Origin: Myxococcus stipitatus DSM 14675
Lineage (GTDB): Bacteria; Myxococcota; Myxococcia; Myxococcales; Myxococcaceae
Assembly (NCBI RefSeq): GCF_000331735.1
Contig: NC_020126.1
Coordinates: 8,435,501-8,499,500, forward strand
Length of the DNA: 64,000 nt
Direction of reading: 5' to 3'
Shown here: positions 44,573 to 52,887 of the stretch, piece by piece
How the letters are laid out: the number at the start of each line of letters is the position of its first letter
Numbering within the stretch: position 1 is the first letter of the stretch
Notes under the pieces: model-generated
What the model was told of the DNA's origin: nothing
The model's database searches: none
Seen by the model: the letters and a program-made list of their open reading frames with translations, nothing else
Translations under genes and position numbers: made by a program

Positions 44573-45133
44573 CTAGGACGACTTCTCGGGAATCCACTTC
44601 ACGTCCGGGACATTCGCGCGGTGGTTGGCCACGCGTGCCATGACGAAGAGCAGGTCGGAGAGCCTGTTCAGGAAAACCACCACGTCCTTGGGAATCGTCC
44701 CGTCGCGCAGCAGCGGGACGGCGCGGCGCTCGGCCCGGCGGCACACGGTGCGAGCCAGGTGCAGCGCGGCCGAGGCGGGCGTGCCTCCGGGCAGGATGAA
44801 GTGGGTCATCTTCGGGAGCTCCGCCTCGAAGCGGTCGATGGACTGCTCCATGTCCTCCGCCCAGCTCTCCTTGAGCGGCGGCAGGTACGCGGACGCCTTC
44901 GTGCCCGCGGGCGTCGCCATCACCGCGCCCACGGTGAAGAGCTGGTCCTGGAGGCGCTGCAGCAGCGCGTCCAATTCCTGCGGCATCTGGCCCGCGGCCC
45001 GCGCGACACCGAGCACCGCGTTGAGCTCGTCGACCTCTCCGTAGGCATCCACGCGCGCGTCGTCCTTCGCGACGCGGCCACCACCGAAGAGCCCCGTCTC
45101 GCCCGTGTCTCCAGCCTTCGTGTAGATCTTCAT
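44573..45133 (-). CDS. PduO-type ATP:cob(I)alamin adenosyltransferase
   Basis: A 186-residue, five-helix adenosyltransferase that makes adenosylcobalamin. The PduO signature is at the N-terminus (KIYTKAGDTGETGLFGG, ATP-binding), followed by YGEVDELNAVLGVAR, and near the C-terminus VCRRAERRAVPL and LNRLSDLLFVMAR, holding the conserved Arg and Asn residues. The family start is fixed by MKIYTK. No clear ribosome-binding site is seen. It is likely the first gene of an operon with queG and the DMT gene, and divergent from thyA. Confidence 0.94.
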   Translation of the reverse strand: MKIYTKAGDTGETGLFGGGRVAKDDARVDAYGEVDELNAVLGVARAAGQMPQELDALLQRLQDQLFTVGAVMATPAGTKASAYLPPLKESWAEDMEQSIDRFEAELPKMTHFILPGGTPASAALHLARTVCRRAERRAVPLLRDGTIPKDVVVFLNRLSDLLFVMARVANHRANVPDVKWIPEKSS

Positions 45134-45280
45134 GTCACGGCTTGTACTGGCCCGATGCGCCACGCGTCCAATGGGAATGCGTCGGTGCACGCGCCGAAAC
45201 ATGCGACATGAGGAGTAGCGGGCAGTCCCCACGATTCCTCCTTGCCTGTCGAGAGCAGCCAACCTAGACGGCATGGCCGC

Positions 45281-46075
45281 ATGCAGCCCTACCTGAACCT
45301 GCTCGACCACGTCCTGAAGCATGGGACGAAGAAGGGCGACCGCACCGGCACGGGCACCCTGAGCGTCTTCGGTGCCCAGTTGCGGTTCGACCTGACGCGC
45401 GGCTTCCCGCTCGTCACCACGAAGAAGCTGCACACGAAGTCCATCTTCCACGAGCTGCTGTGGATGCTCGCGGGCGACACCAACGTGCGCACGCTCCAGG
45501 CCCAGGGCGTCACCATCTGGGACGAGTGGGCCAACGCCCAGGGCGAGCTCGGCCCTGTCTACGGCCACCAGTGGCGCTCGTGGAGCGCGCCGGACGGCCA
45601 GCACATCGACCAGATGAAGGCGCTGGTCGACGGGCTGATGAAGAACCCGGACTCGCGCCGGCACATCATCAGCGCGTGGAACGTGGCGGACCTGCCGGAC
45701 ATGAAGCTGCCGCCCTGCCACGTCCTCTTCCAGTTCTACGTGGCCGATGGCCGCCTGTCCTGCCAGCTCTACCAGCGCAGCGCGGACCTGTTCCTCGGCC
45801 TGCCCTTCAACATCGCCTCCTATGCGGCCCTGACGATGATGGTCGCGCAGGTGACGGGGCTCCAGGCGCACGAGTTCATCCACACGATTGGCGACGCGCA
45901 CCTGTACCTCAACCACGTCGAGCAGGCCCAGGAGCAGCTCTCGCGAGAGCCTCGGCCTCTGCCCCGGCTGCGGCTCAACCCGGACGTGAAGGACCTCTTC
46001 GCCTTCAAGTACGAAGACCTCACGCTGGAGGCCTACGAGCCCCACCCCGCCATCAAGGCGCCCGTGGCCGTATGA
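45281..46075 (+). CDS. thyA: Thymidylate synthase
   Basis: A 264-residue enzyme, identical in length to E. coli ThyA, methylating dUMP to dTMP with 5,10-methylene-tetrahydrofolate. Motifs are RTGTGTLSVFGAQLRFDL (phosphate-binding Arg 21), GPVYGHQWRSW, the nucleophile Cys146 in LPPCHVLFQFYV, and SCQLYQRSADLFLGLPFNIASY. The stop overlaps the folA start by four bases (ATGA), coupling synthesis of dTMP to regeneration of tetrahydrofolate from the dihydrofolate this enzyme produces. Confidence 0.97.
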   Translation: MQPYLNLLDHVLKHGTKKGDRTGTGTLSVFGAQLRFDLTRGFPLVTTKKLHTKSIFHELLWMLAGDTNVRTLQAQGVTIWDEWANAQGELGPVYGHQWRSWSAPDGQHIDQMKALVDGLMKNPDSRRHIISAWNVADLPDMKLPPCHVLFQFYVADGRLSCQLYQRSADLFLGLPFNIASYAALTMMVAQVTGLQAHEFIHTIGDAHLYLNHVEQAQEQLSREPRPLPRLRLNPDVKDLFAFKYEDLTLEAYEPHPAIKAPVAV

Positions 46076-46551
46076 GGCTCTCCGCCATTGTCGCCATGGC
46101 GTCCAACCGCGCCATCGGCCACCAGAACCAGCTCCCCTGGCGCCTGCCCGCGGACCTGGCGCGCTTCAAGCGCCTCACCATGGGCCACACGCTCGTCATG
46201 GGTCGCAAGACGTACGAGTCCATCGGCCGTCCGCTGCCGGGCCGCACCACCGTGGTCATCACGCGCCAGCACGACTTCGCGCCCCCGGGCGTGACGGTGG
46301 CCCACTCCGTCGACGAGGCCCTCCAGTTCGCCGAGGCGCGCGGCGACGACGAGGTCTTCATCGCGGGAGGCGCGGACCTCTACGCGCAGACGATGGCGCG
46401 CACCCAGCGCCTGTACCTCACGCGCATCGCGCGCGAGTACCCGGGCGACGTCTTCTTCCCGGACGTGGACCTGTCCGGCTGGCGGCTCGTCGAAGAGGAG
46501 CAGCATCCGGAGGGGGACCTCCCCTTCGCGTTCCTCACCTACGAGCGCTGA
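46072..46551 (+). CDS. folA: Dihydrofolate reductase
   Basis: A 159-residue NADPH-dependent reductase of dihydrofolate. Motifs are IVAMASNRAIGHQNQLPWRL, then PADLARFK with the catalytic acid D28, LVMGRKTYESIGRPLPGRTT (cofactor site), VFIAGGADLYAQTM, and the C-terminal FAFLTYER. It is the usual length, coupled to thyA. The last 30 bp of the gene, coding for the PFAFLTYER end and stop, recur twice more downstream in the intergenic repeat. Confidence 0.97.
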   Translation: MRLSAIVAMASNRAIGHQNQLPWRLPADLARFKRLTMGHTLVMGRKTYESIGRPLPGRTTVVITRQHDFAPPGVTVAHSVDEALQFAEARGDDEVFIAGGADLYAQTMARTQRLYLTRIAREYPGDVFFPDVDLSGWRLVEEEQHPEGDLPFAFLTYER

Positions 46552-46795
46552 CGCCTCCCTGCCACCCGAGCGGCTCGCCATCGGGTGGTTCCTCATCGGG
46601 AGCGTGTGCACCCCTTCCCGTTCCCCACCTGCGAGCGCTGAAGCCTCCCTGTCCTCTGAGCGGCGCGCCCTCGGGCAGCTCCGCATCGGGAGCGTGTGCC
46701 CCCTTCGCATTCCCCACCTACGAGCGCTGACGCCTCCCTGCCCTCCGAACGGCGTGCCCTCGGGTGGCTCCGCATCGGGAGCGTGTGCACCTGGA
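46519..46795 (+). repeat. Three tandem copies of a 89-90 bp unit that begins with the folA 3' end
   Basis: The stop codon of folA (46549-46551) recurs as TGA at 46639 and 46728, spaced 90 and 89 bp. Each unit holds CCCTTCxCxTTCCxCACCT, xCGAGCGCTGA, GCCTCCCTG, GCCCTCGGGxxGxTCCxCATC and GGGAGCGTGTGC. Copies differ by about 10-15%. The first copy codes for the true DHFR end; the later copies would read PFPFPTCER and PFAFPTYER but have no start. The stretch to 46869 holds no other gene. Confidence 0.85.
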
Positions 46796-46869
46796 ACGGC
46801 ATGGGCACCTCGCTCTCGCACCGGCTGATTCTTCCCTGGACCTCCTGCGCTCCCCGCCCGTGGGGGCGC

Positions 46870-47190
46870 ATGTCCCTGGCCAACGTCGCGCTCTCCGCCG
46901 CGAACGCCGTGGCGCTCACGCGACTGTCCCGCCAACTGGAGGGGCGCGCGCGACGGCACGCGATGCGGCCTCGGGCCGTCCGGGCGCTCGCCATCGGCGC
47001 CACCGCGCTGGGGGCCGTGGCCATGGGCGCACTCGCCATCGGCGCGCTCAGCATCGGAGCCTTGGCGGTGGGCCGCTTGCGAGGCGGGGACTGGCGGCTT
47101 GCTCGCTTGCGCATCGACTCGCTCGACGTCGCGAAGTGGACAGGCCCTGGCAAGTCCACGGGCACCTTCACCGTGCCATCAGCCACTTGA
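46870..47190 (+). CDS. Small membrane protein with A-(I/L/M)-G-A repeats
   Basis: A 106-residue hypothetical protein with GGGGG just before ATG 46870. After a charged N-terminus (residues 1-38), residues about 41-67 are a hydrophobic run of A-x-G-A units (ALAIGATALGAVAMGALAIG, ending in GRLRGG), probably a membrane helix or short beta-helical segment. A basic, then polar tail follows (LRIDSLDVAKWTGPGK). The periodic pattern makes it unlikely to be random sequence. Family and function unknown. An in-frame ATG at 46801 would add 23 residues. Its stop overlaps the inverted repeat in front of the FTR1 gene. Confidence 0.55.
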   Translation: MSLANVALSAANAVALTRLSRQLEGRARRHAMRPRAVRALAIGATALGAVAMGALAIGALSIGALAVGRLRGGDWRLARLRIDSLDVAKWTGPGKSTGTFTVPSAT

Positions 47191-47226
47191 AACGACCGTT
47201 TCGATATTGACTCGCAAAATTGAAAC
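47187..47226 (+). promoter_or_regulatory. Possible operator upstream of the iron permease gene
   Basis: An AT-rich island in otherwise 70% GC DNA. The inverted repeat GAAAC-GACC-GTTTC (47189-47202) and a direct repeat of TTGAAAC at 47187 and 47220 are 30-70 bp before the FTR1 start. TTGACT at 47207 could be a -35 box but no good -10 follows. It does not match a textbook Fur box, so the regulator is unknown. Confidence 0.4.
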
Positions 47227-47255
47227 CACGGCCGCCCTGCTGGTAGAGGGGGAGG

Positions 47256-49109
47256 ATGAATCACGTGGTCCGCGTCGCTCTGTGCCTGCTGTTCGCTTTG
47301 CCCTTGTCAGCCTCGGCTGCCGAGGACGGCTCGGATGAGCGGACCTGGCATCGGTTGGTGGGCATCCTCCAGTACCTGGAGGCGGACTACCCGGCCGCCA
47401 TCGCGTCCAAGTCCGAGTTCGAGCTGGCGGAGCAGAAGAGCTTCGCCGCCGAGGCCGTGGACGCCGCCGAGGGACTGGGAGCCGCGGCCGCGACCTTCGT
47501 TCCGCGAGTGAAGGCCATCCAGGCGCGCGTGGACCAGTCGACCGACGCGGAGGGCGTCAGCCGGGACTGCGGCGCGTTGGTGGAGGACCTGGTGCTCGCG
47601 GGGGGCCTGGCGCGCAGCCCGCGTCACCTGCCCGACCTGAAGCGCGGCGAGCAGCTGTACCAGACGAACTGCGCCGCCTGTCACGCCGTGGATGGCAGCG
47701 CCAACGTGCCCATCGCCGCGACCATGGAGCCCCTGCCCGCCAACTTCCAGGACGCGGAGCTGATGGGCGGCCTCACGCCCTACAAGGCCTTCAACACCAC
47801 CAGCTTCGGCGTGCCCGGCACGGCGATGCCCGCCTACCCCACGCTGTCCGAGGACGAGCGCTGGTCGCTGGCCTTCTACGTCTTCACCATGCGCCTGCCG
47901 CCGTGCGAGGGCACTCCGCCGCGCGCGTCGCTGGAGCGGCTGGCGAACACCACCGATGACGACCTGGTGAAGATGTTCGGCGCGGAGCACCTCGCGTGTC
48001 TGCGCCGCAAGCTGCCGGAGGTCGACGAGGAGCGCTCGCTGATGGCCGCGCGCGACGGCGTGCAGGAGGCCATGCGCCAGGGCGCGGCGGGCAACCCGGC
48101 CGGCGCCAAGGCCGCGCTGCTGGACGCCTACCTCAACGGCCTGGAGCCGGTGGAGCCCAAGCTGAGCGCGCGCAACTCCGCGCTGGTGCTCAAGCTGGAG
48201 AAGGGCTTCCTCGCCGCGCGCCTCGCCGCGGAGAGCGGCAGCCCGAAGTTGCAGGACGAGGGCCGGGAGCTGGTATCGCTCCTGGACCAGGCGCGCCGGG
48301 ACAGCGGCAGCACGTCCGACTTGATGAGCACGCTGTGGCTCACCGTCCTCATCCTGCTGCGCGAGGGCTTCGAGGCCACCATCATCGTCGCCGCGCTGCT
48401 GGCGGCCCTGAAGAAGATGAAGGCCACCGAGCACGTGCGCGTCGTCCACGCGGGCTGGGTGTCCGCGCTGGTGCTGGGCGCCGTGGCCTACGTGCTGGGC
48501 CGCCACCTGCTCGCCGGCGCACAGCGGGAGTGGATGGAGGGCCTGGCCGCGCTCGCCGCCGTCGTCATGCTGGTGTACGCCGCGCTGTGGCTCAACGCGC
48601 GCTCCAACATGAGCCAGTTCATGGGGGAGCTGCGCCAGAAGATGCAGGGCGCGCTGGGCAGGGGCAGCCTCGTGGGCCTGTTCTTCATCGCCTTCACCGC
48701 CGTGCTGCGCGAGAGCTTCGAGACGGCCATCTTCCTCCAGGGCCTCGCCCTGGACTCTCCGGCGGGCGTCGCCTGGGGCTCGCTGGTGGGCGCGGTGGCG
48801 CTGGGCGTCCTGGTCCTCTTCATCAACAAGCTGGGCTTCCGCCTGCCGATGAAGACGCTGTTCAACGTGTCCACGGTGGTGCTCGTCGCCACCGCGGTGA
48901 TGCTGCTGGGCAAGGGCCTGCACTCGCTCCAGGAGGTCGGCGCGCTGCCGCTCATGCCCGTGCCCTTCGTCACGGTGGACCTGCTCGGCCTCTACCCCGA
49001 CCTCGTCTCGCTGCTCCCCCAGGTGGTGCTGACCGCCATCCCCCTGGTCCTGGTGGTGCTGCGGAGGAAGGCCCGCGCCGAGCAGGTGTCCGGAGTGTCC
49101 GCCAGTTGA
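47256..49109 (+). CDS. FTR1-family iron permease fused to a cytochrome c domain
   Basis: A 617-residue protein. The signal peptide (about 1-22) is followed by a helical region and a cytochrome c domain with one haem motif, CAACH (139-143), and a probable axial Met in GTAMPAYP. A linker follows, then seven membrane helices of the FTR1 permease from about 360, carrying RE(G/S)FE motifs at about 369 (LREGFEAT) and 484 (LRESFETA), the iron-binding hallmark of Ftr1/EfeU. Function: high-affinity iron uptake, where the haem domain may oxidise Fe(II), replacing the separate oxidase (Fet3/EfeB) of other systems. The ribosome-binding site is AGGGGGAGG. Confidence 0.93.
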   Translation: MNHVVRVALCLLFALPLSASAAEDGSDERTWHRLVGILQYLEADYPAAIASKSEFELAEQKSFAAEAVDAAEGLGAAAATFVPRVKAIQARVDQSTDAEGVSRDCGALVEDLVLAGGLARSPRHLPDLKRGEQLYQTNCAACHAVDGSANVPIAATMEPLPANFQDAELMGGLTPYKAFNTTSFGVPGTAMPAYPTLSEDERWSLAFYVFTMRLPPCEGTPPRASLERLANTTDDDLVKMFGAEHLACLRRKLPEVDEERSLMAARDGVQEAMRQGAAGNPAGAKAALLDAYLNGLEPVEPKLSARNSALVLKLEKGFLAARLAAESGSPKLQDEGRELVSLLDQARRDSGSTSDLMSTLWLTVLILLREGFEATIIVAALLAALKKMKATEHVRVVHAGWVSALVLGAVAYVLGRHLLAGAQREWMEGLAALAAVVMLVYAALWLNARSNMSQFMGELRQKMQGALGRGSLVGLFFIAFTAVLRESFETAIFLQGLALDSPAGVAWGSLVGAVALGVLVLFINKLGFRLPMKTLFNVSTVVLVATAVMLLGKGLHSLQEVGALPLMPVPFVTVDLLGLYPDLVSLLPQVVLTAIPLVLVVLRRKARAEQVSGVSAS

Positions 49110-49146
49110 CGCGACGACACCCCGCTTCTTGCGGTAGCGTGTCCGA

Positions 49147-49896
49147 GTGAGGCTTTCGCGCACGCTCTCCGCTGGGTTCGCTGTCCTGCTCCTGTCGAGC
49201 ACGGGCTTTGCTCGTGCACAGGTCGCTCCCGAGAACGAGCCCGCCCAGAGCCCGGCCCCCGAGCTGACTCCGCCCCCGCTCGTCCCCGCGCCACAGGACG
49301 CCCCGTACGCGGCTCCGAGGAGCCTCGAGGAGTCCGCCGCGTCCGCCGGGACGGGCACGGAGGGACAGGGGCGTCCGGGCCTGAATCCCGCCGTCACCGC
49401 GGAGGACCCCGTCCCCCGCGTGGCCGTGGAGTTCATCGGTGGGACGACGGGCGGAATCGCCGGGGGCGCGGTGGGCCTGCTGGTGGGCTACCTGATTGGC
49501 GCGCCCACGGTGGGCTGCGACGAGTGCCAGGTCGTCTCGCTCGTCGGTGGACTCACGGGCGTGCTCATCGGCGTCCCCGCCGGGACCTGGGTGGGCGGGC
49601 GGCTGATGGATGGCAAGGGCACGTTCCTCGCCACCGCGGGAGGAAGCCTCGTCGGCTGGGGAGGCGCGCTGTTGGGCTCCGCCATCCTGGGGCTCGACGA
49701 GGACGACCAGGCCGTCTCCGCCCTGCTCCTGCTGCTCCCCATCATCGGCGCGACGACGGGCTACGAGCTCTCCCATCAGGCGAACCGCCCGGTGACACCG
49801 CCGCCTCCGTCGCGCGCGGACACCGGCGTGCGGCTGATGCCCGTCGCGGGGATGGGCGAGCACGGCGCGCGCCTGGGGTTGATGGGGCGCTTCTGA
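49147..49896 (+). CDS. Exported Gly-rich protein of unknown function
   Basis: A 249-residue protein with a GTG start and a signal peptide (RTLSAGFAVLLLSSTGFARAQ). A Pro/Glu-rich disordered stretch (about 25-90) is followed by three Gly-rich hydrophobic segments (GGTTGGIAGGAVGLLVGYLIG, GLTGVLIGVPAGTWVGG, GGSLVGWGGALLG), as in glycine-zipper membrane proteins. CDECQ between them may form a disulfide. Function not recognised. The FTR1 gene ends 37 bp upstream in the same direction, so it might be cotranscribed. Confidence 0.7.
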   Translation: MRLSRTLSAGFAVLLLSSTGFARAQVAPENEPAQSPAPELTPPPLVPAPQDAPYAAPRSLEESAASAGTGTEGQGRPGLNPAVTAEDPVPRVAVEFIGGTTGGIAGGAVGLLVGYLIGAPTVGCDECQVVSLVGGLTGVLIGVPAGTWVGGRLMDGKGTFLATAGGSLVGWGGALLGSAILGLDEDDQAVSALLLLLPIIGATTGYELSHQANRPVTPPPPSRADTGVRLMPVAGMGEHGARLGLMGRF

Positions 49897-49911
49897 AGCG
49901 CGCCCCGGCGC

Positions 49912-51444
49912 TCACCTCGACACGCGGAAGTACTGCAGCGACTCCTCGCGCACGCGGCCTTCGGACATCAGCTTCTCCAGCGTGGCCAGCGCGCTGCGCT
50001 CCGCGACCGGGTGCATCAGCGGGTGCGTGTCCGCGTACGCCAGCTCCACCACCCTCGCGAGCGAGATGCCGTCGGGCGGGACCATCTCCAGGATGAGCGC
50101 CTCGCGCTGGGCGCGGTGATTCAAGTACTCCTGGAGCTTCGCGGGGCCGTCCGGCAGCGGCGGGCCATGCGCGGGGTACAGCGTGGTGACGGGCAGGTCC
50201 CGGAGCCGCGCGAGCTGCGTGAGGTAGTCGCGCATGTTGCCCTCGGGCGGGTCGATGACGATGGTGCCCACGCCGGCCACCATGTCGCCCACCACCGCCG
50301 CGTGGCTGCGCTCGTCCACCAGGCAGATGTGGCCTCGCGCATGTCCCGGCGTGTGCAGCACGCGCCAGCGCTGCGGCACGTCTCCCGCCAGCTCCAGCAC
50401 GTCGCCGTCCTCCAGCAGCCGCTCCGCGGGGAAGTCCAGCGCCTGCGCCGTGCGCGCATGGCACCACAGGGGAATGCCCAGCCGCTCCTTCACCGCGCGA
50501 GCGCCGCCCACGTGGTCGCCATGGTGGTGCGTCAACACCACCGCGACGGGCTTCATCCCCTCCGACTTCAGCCCCGCGACGAGCGACAGCAGCTTGGCGT
50601 ACTGCTTCACGTCGCCCGAGCCCGGGTCCACCAGCAGCAGTTCGCCGTTGCCCAGCACATACGCGTTGGTGTGCGTCGCGGGCGGCAGCGTGGCCGTCTC
50701 CAGCGCCACGGTGCGCACGCCGCGCTGGAACTCGATGCGCTGCGAGATGTAGCCGGGGCAGTACGGCGGCGTGGACAGCCGCGCCCGCGCGTCCGCCTCA
50801 TCCTGGAACGAGCCCAGCACCTGGAGCGCATGCACCGCGGGCGGGTGCAGGAGCGCGCTGCCATCCGTCCACCGCTCCAGCGCCGCGTGGGGCGCCACCC
50901 ACGCGCCCTCCGACAGCTCTCCGGGCCACAGCTCCGCGCGCGCCTTGGGCGGCATCTCCACCAGGTAGAAGTGCGTGTCGAAGCGCACCGGCACCGCGGG
51001 CGGGGTAATCCACCGGCCCGCGCTCCGGAAGTCCTCCGCCCTCAGCGACAGGCCCTCTTCATGGAGCAGCGCGCCCCAGCCGAGCTGCCCCGCGAGCAGC
51101 GACTTGCGCAGGACATCCAGCCGCGTCTGGGAGAGCGCCTCCGCGCCCTCGGCGACGAGCACGCCCGCCTCCTCGAAGAGCTCGCGCGCGGCGGCCGAGC
51201 GCAGCGCGGCCTCCTCTCCCGTCGCGCCGCGCACGGGGACCTCCGCGTCCGCGCCGTCCAGCTTGCCCCCGGGGAACGCATAGAAGCCGCCCGCGAAGGA
51301 CAGCGCCTTGCCGCGCTTCACCCAGTACACCTCCACGCCCGCACCCACGCGCCGGTACAGCAGCGCCACCGCGGAGCCTCGCGGCTCGCTGGGGACGTGC
51401 GTGAAGTCCAGACCCAAACCCAGACTCGGAAGCCGCTCGCTCAT
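49912..51444 (-). CDS. Fusion of Nudix hydrolase and MBL-fold hydrolase (LACTB2-like)
   Basis: A 510-residue two-domain protein. The Nudix domain (about 20-210) has the broken Nudix box GGKLDG ... ARELFEEAGV, with an insertion before the catalytic REL-EE part as in NUDT7/8/19-type hydrolases, and a GLxxWGALLHEE loop. The MBL domain (about 245-440) has THHHGDHVGGA, the later ligands HTPGHARGHICL and VVGDMVAG, and the closing PAHGPPL. The last 65 residues are a winged-helix-like tail typical of LACTB2. One arm cleaves a phosphoanhydride, the other a phosphodiester or thioester. Its start overlaps the HD-protein stop (ATGA). Confidence 0.88.
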   Translation of the reverse strand: MSERLPSLGLGLDFTHVPSEPRGSAVALLYRRVGAGVEVYWVKRGKALSFAGGFYAFPGGKLDGADAEVPVRGATGEEAALRSAAARELFEEAGVLVAEGAEALSQTRLDVLRKSLLAGQLGWGALLHEEGLSLRAEDFRSAGRWITPPAVPVRFDTHFYLVEMPPKARAELWPGELSEGAWVAPHAALERWTDGSALLHPPAVHALQVLGSFQDEADARARLSTPPYCPGYISQRIEFQRGVRTVALETATLPPATHTNAYVLGNGELLLVDPGSGDVKQYAKLLSLVAGLKSEGMKPVAVVLTHHHGDHVGGARAVKERLGIPLWCHARTAQALDFPAERLLEDGDVLELAGDVPQRWRVLHTPGHARGHICLVDERSHAAVVGDMVAGVGTIVIDPPEGNMRDYLTQLARLRDLPVTTLYPAHGPPLPDGPAKLQEYLNHRAQREALILEMVPPDGISLARVVELAYADTHPLMHPVAERSALATLEKLMSEGRVREESLQYFRVSR

Positions 51445-52739
51445 GATTGCCCCGCCTGGCCCAGCAGTTGGCCCATCAGCTCGTGCGCCGCCTGCGACTG
51501 GTCCGGCCTTACGTACAGTCGCGTCAGGCGCACCGCGCCACTGTAGCGCTGATACAGCGGCGTGTATCGCGCCACCTCCGTCAGCCGGCCCGTGGACGCG
51601 TCGATGATGAACAGGCTGGGCCCGCTGCTGTTCCCAGGCCCGGAGGTGTACTTGCTGAGCACATTCACGGACTCGACGACGTAGTGCTCGAAGCCCGAGG
51701 ACACCAACGCACCGCGCAGCACCTCCAGGTCATAACCCGCGTCCCGCTCGGTGAACTGCGCCAGCAGCTTGAAGCCCTGGCGGGTGATGATGCGCTGGGC
51801 CCAGCGGTTGCGGGAGCGGCGCAGCGTGTACCAGAGCGCCGAGTCGTCACAGAGCAGGAACGCCTCCGGGTCCGCGGGAATCTCGAACTCGCCGGGCGAC
51901 TCCTCGTAGTAGCGCCGCAGCATGTGGTCGAAACTGACCGACGTGTGGTGCAGGTACACCGACACGAACATGTGGTAGCGGCTGAGCAGGAAGTCCTCGA
52001 ACGCGAACGCCGCCGCCCGGCTGAGCGCGAGGTACGCCCGCCCGTCCTTCACCGCTGGATTGAGGTTGTTGATGATCCAATCCATGTCGTACCGGCCGTA
52101 GTTGACGCCCGTGTAGAAGGAGTCACGCAGCAGGTAGTCCATGCGGTCCGCGTCCAGCTCCCCCGAGACGATGGCGCGAAGCAGCGGCGACCAGTCCACG
52201 CCCTGCCAGGTGAAGCCCGGGTCCTTCGGGGGCTTGGCGCCGGTGATGAGCGCCACCGCGGCCATGGGGGTGATGCCCCGCCCGCCGAACTCGCGCTCGA
52301 TGATGGACGTCAGCTGGCTGTCCAGGAGGATCTTCGCGGTGAAGTCCTCGTGCGTCGCCTGTTCACCTTCCGCCACCGAGTCCAGCCAGCCGGGCAGCCG
52401 CAGCAAGGAGCGCTTGGGCGCGATGCGCTCGGAGGCATGGGACAGCGGCATGTGGCCCAGGTCATGGCAGAGGACCGCCAGGCGCACGGCCGTGCTGAAG
52501 CGCTCGCGCACGTCCTCGGGGAGCGAGGAGCGGGAGGCCACCGCGGCGAACACGCGCGCGGCGACGTGCATGGCGCCCAGGGAATGGATGTGTCGGGTGT
52601 GCGTGGCGCCGGGGAAGGCCAGGTCCCCGAACCCGAGCTGACGGACGTACCGCAGCCGCTGGTAGTGGCGGCTGTCGATGACGGCCTTTTCCGAGTCGCT
52701 GACCGGAATGGTGCCGTGGATGGGGTCGCGGATGCGCAT
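51441..52739 (-). CDS. HD-domain phosphohydrolase (dNTPase/SAMHD1-like)
   Basis: A 432-residue protein of the HD superfamily with metal-binding HTRHIHSLG (about 47-55), CHDLGH (about 91-96, the HD pair) and the late LDADRMDYLLRDS, which completes the H...HD...D set. It opens with RIRDPIHGTIPVSDSEKAVID, as in YwfO/SAMHD1-type enzymes that hydrolyse dNTPs to nucleosides plus triphosphate or cleave related phosphates. GGAAAGGG precedes the ATG. Translation is coupled to the downstream Nudix-MBL gene, so these two probably form a nucleotide-hydrolysing operon. Substrate not known. Confidence 0.87.
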   Translation of the reverse strand: MRIRDPIHGTIPVSDSEKAVIDSRHYQRLRYVRQLGFGDLAFPGATHTRHIHSLGAMHVAARVFAAVASRSSLPEDVRERFSTAVRLAVLCHDLGHMPLSHASERIAPKRSLLRLPGWLDSVAEGEQATHEDFTAKILLDSQLTSIIEREFGGRGITPMAAVALITGAKPPKDPGFTWQGVDWSPLLRAIVSGELDADRMDYLLRDSFYTGVNYGRYDMDWIINNLNPAVKDGRAYLALSRAAAFAFEDFLLSRYHMFVSVYLHHTSVSFDHMLRRYYEESPGEFEIPADPEAFLLCDDSALWYTLRRSRNRWAQRIITRQGFKLLAQFTERDAGYDLEVLRGALVSSGFEHYVVESVNVLSKYTSGPGNSSGPSLFIIDASTGRLTEVARYTPLYQRYSGAVRLTRLYVRPDQSQAAHELMGQLLGQAGQS

Positions 52740-52887
52740 GATGCCCTTTCCATACTCCTGGATACCCCCACGGGAGGTAGTCCACCGTACTTCAAGCCCT
52801 GCCGGGAGGTAGCCCAGGAGGTAACCAACCGTCACCTGCGGACTGGGCGGGAACGGGGGGACGTGGTAACCCTCCCGGCACCTCCGA

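Noticed and set aside
46535..46717. Minus-strand frame with GAHAPDAE-like repeated peptides
   Set aside because: It is the reverse of the folA-tail repeat; no ribosome-binding site and the repetition is explained by the DNA duplication.
46519..46795. CRISPR array
   Set aside because: Units are 89-90 bp, contiguous, without unique spacers, and derive from the folA end.
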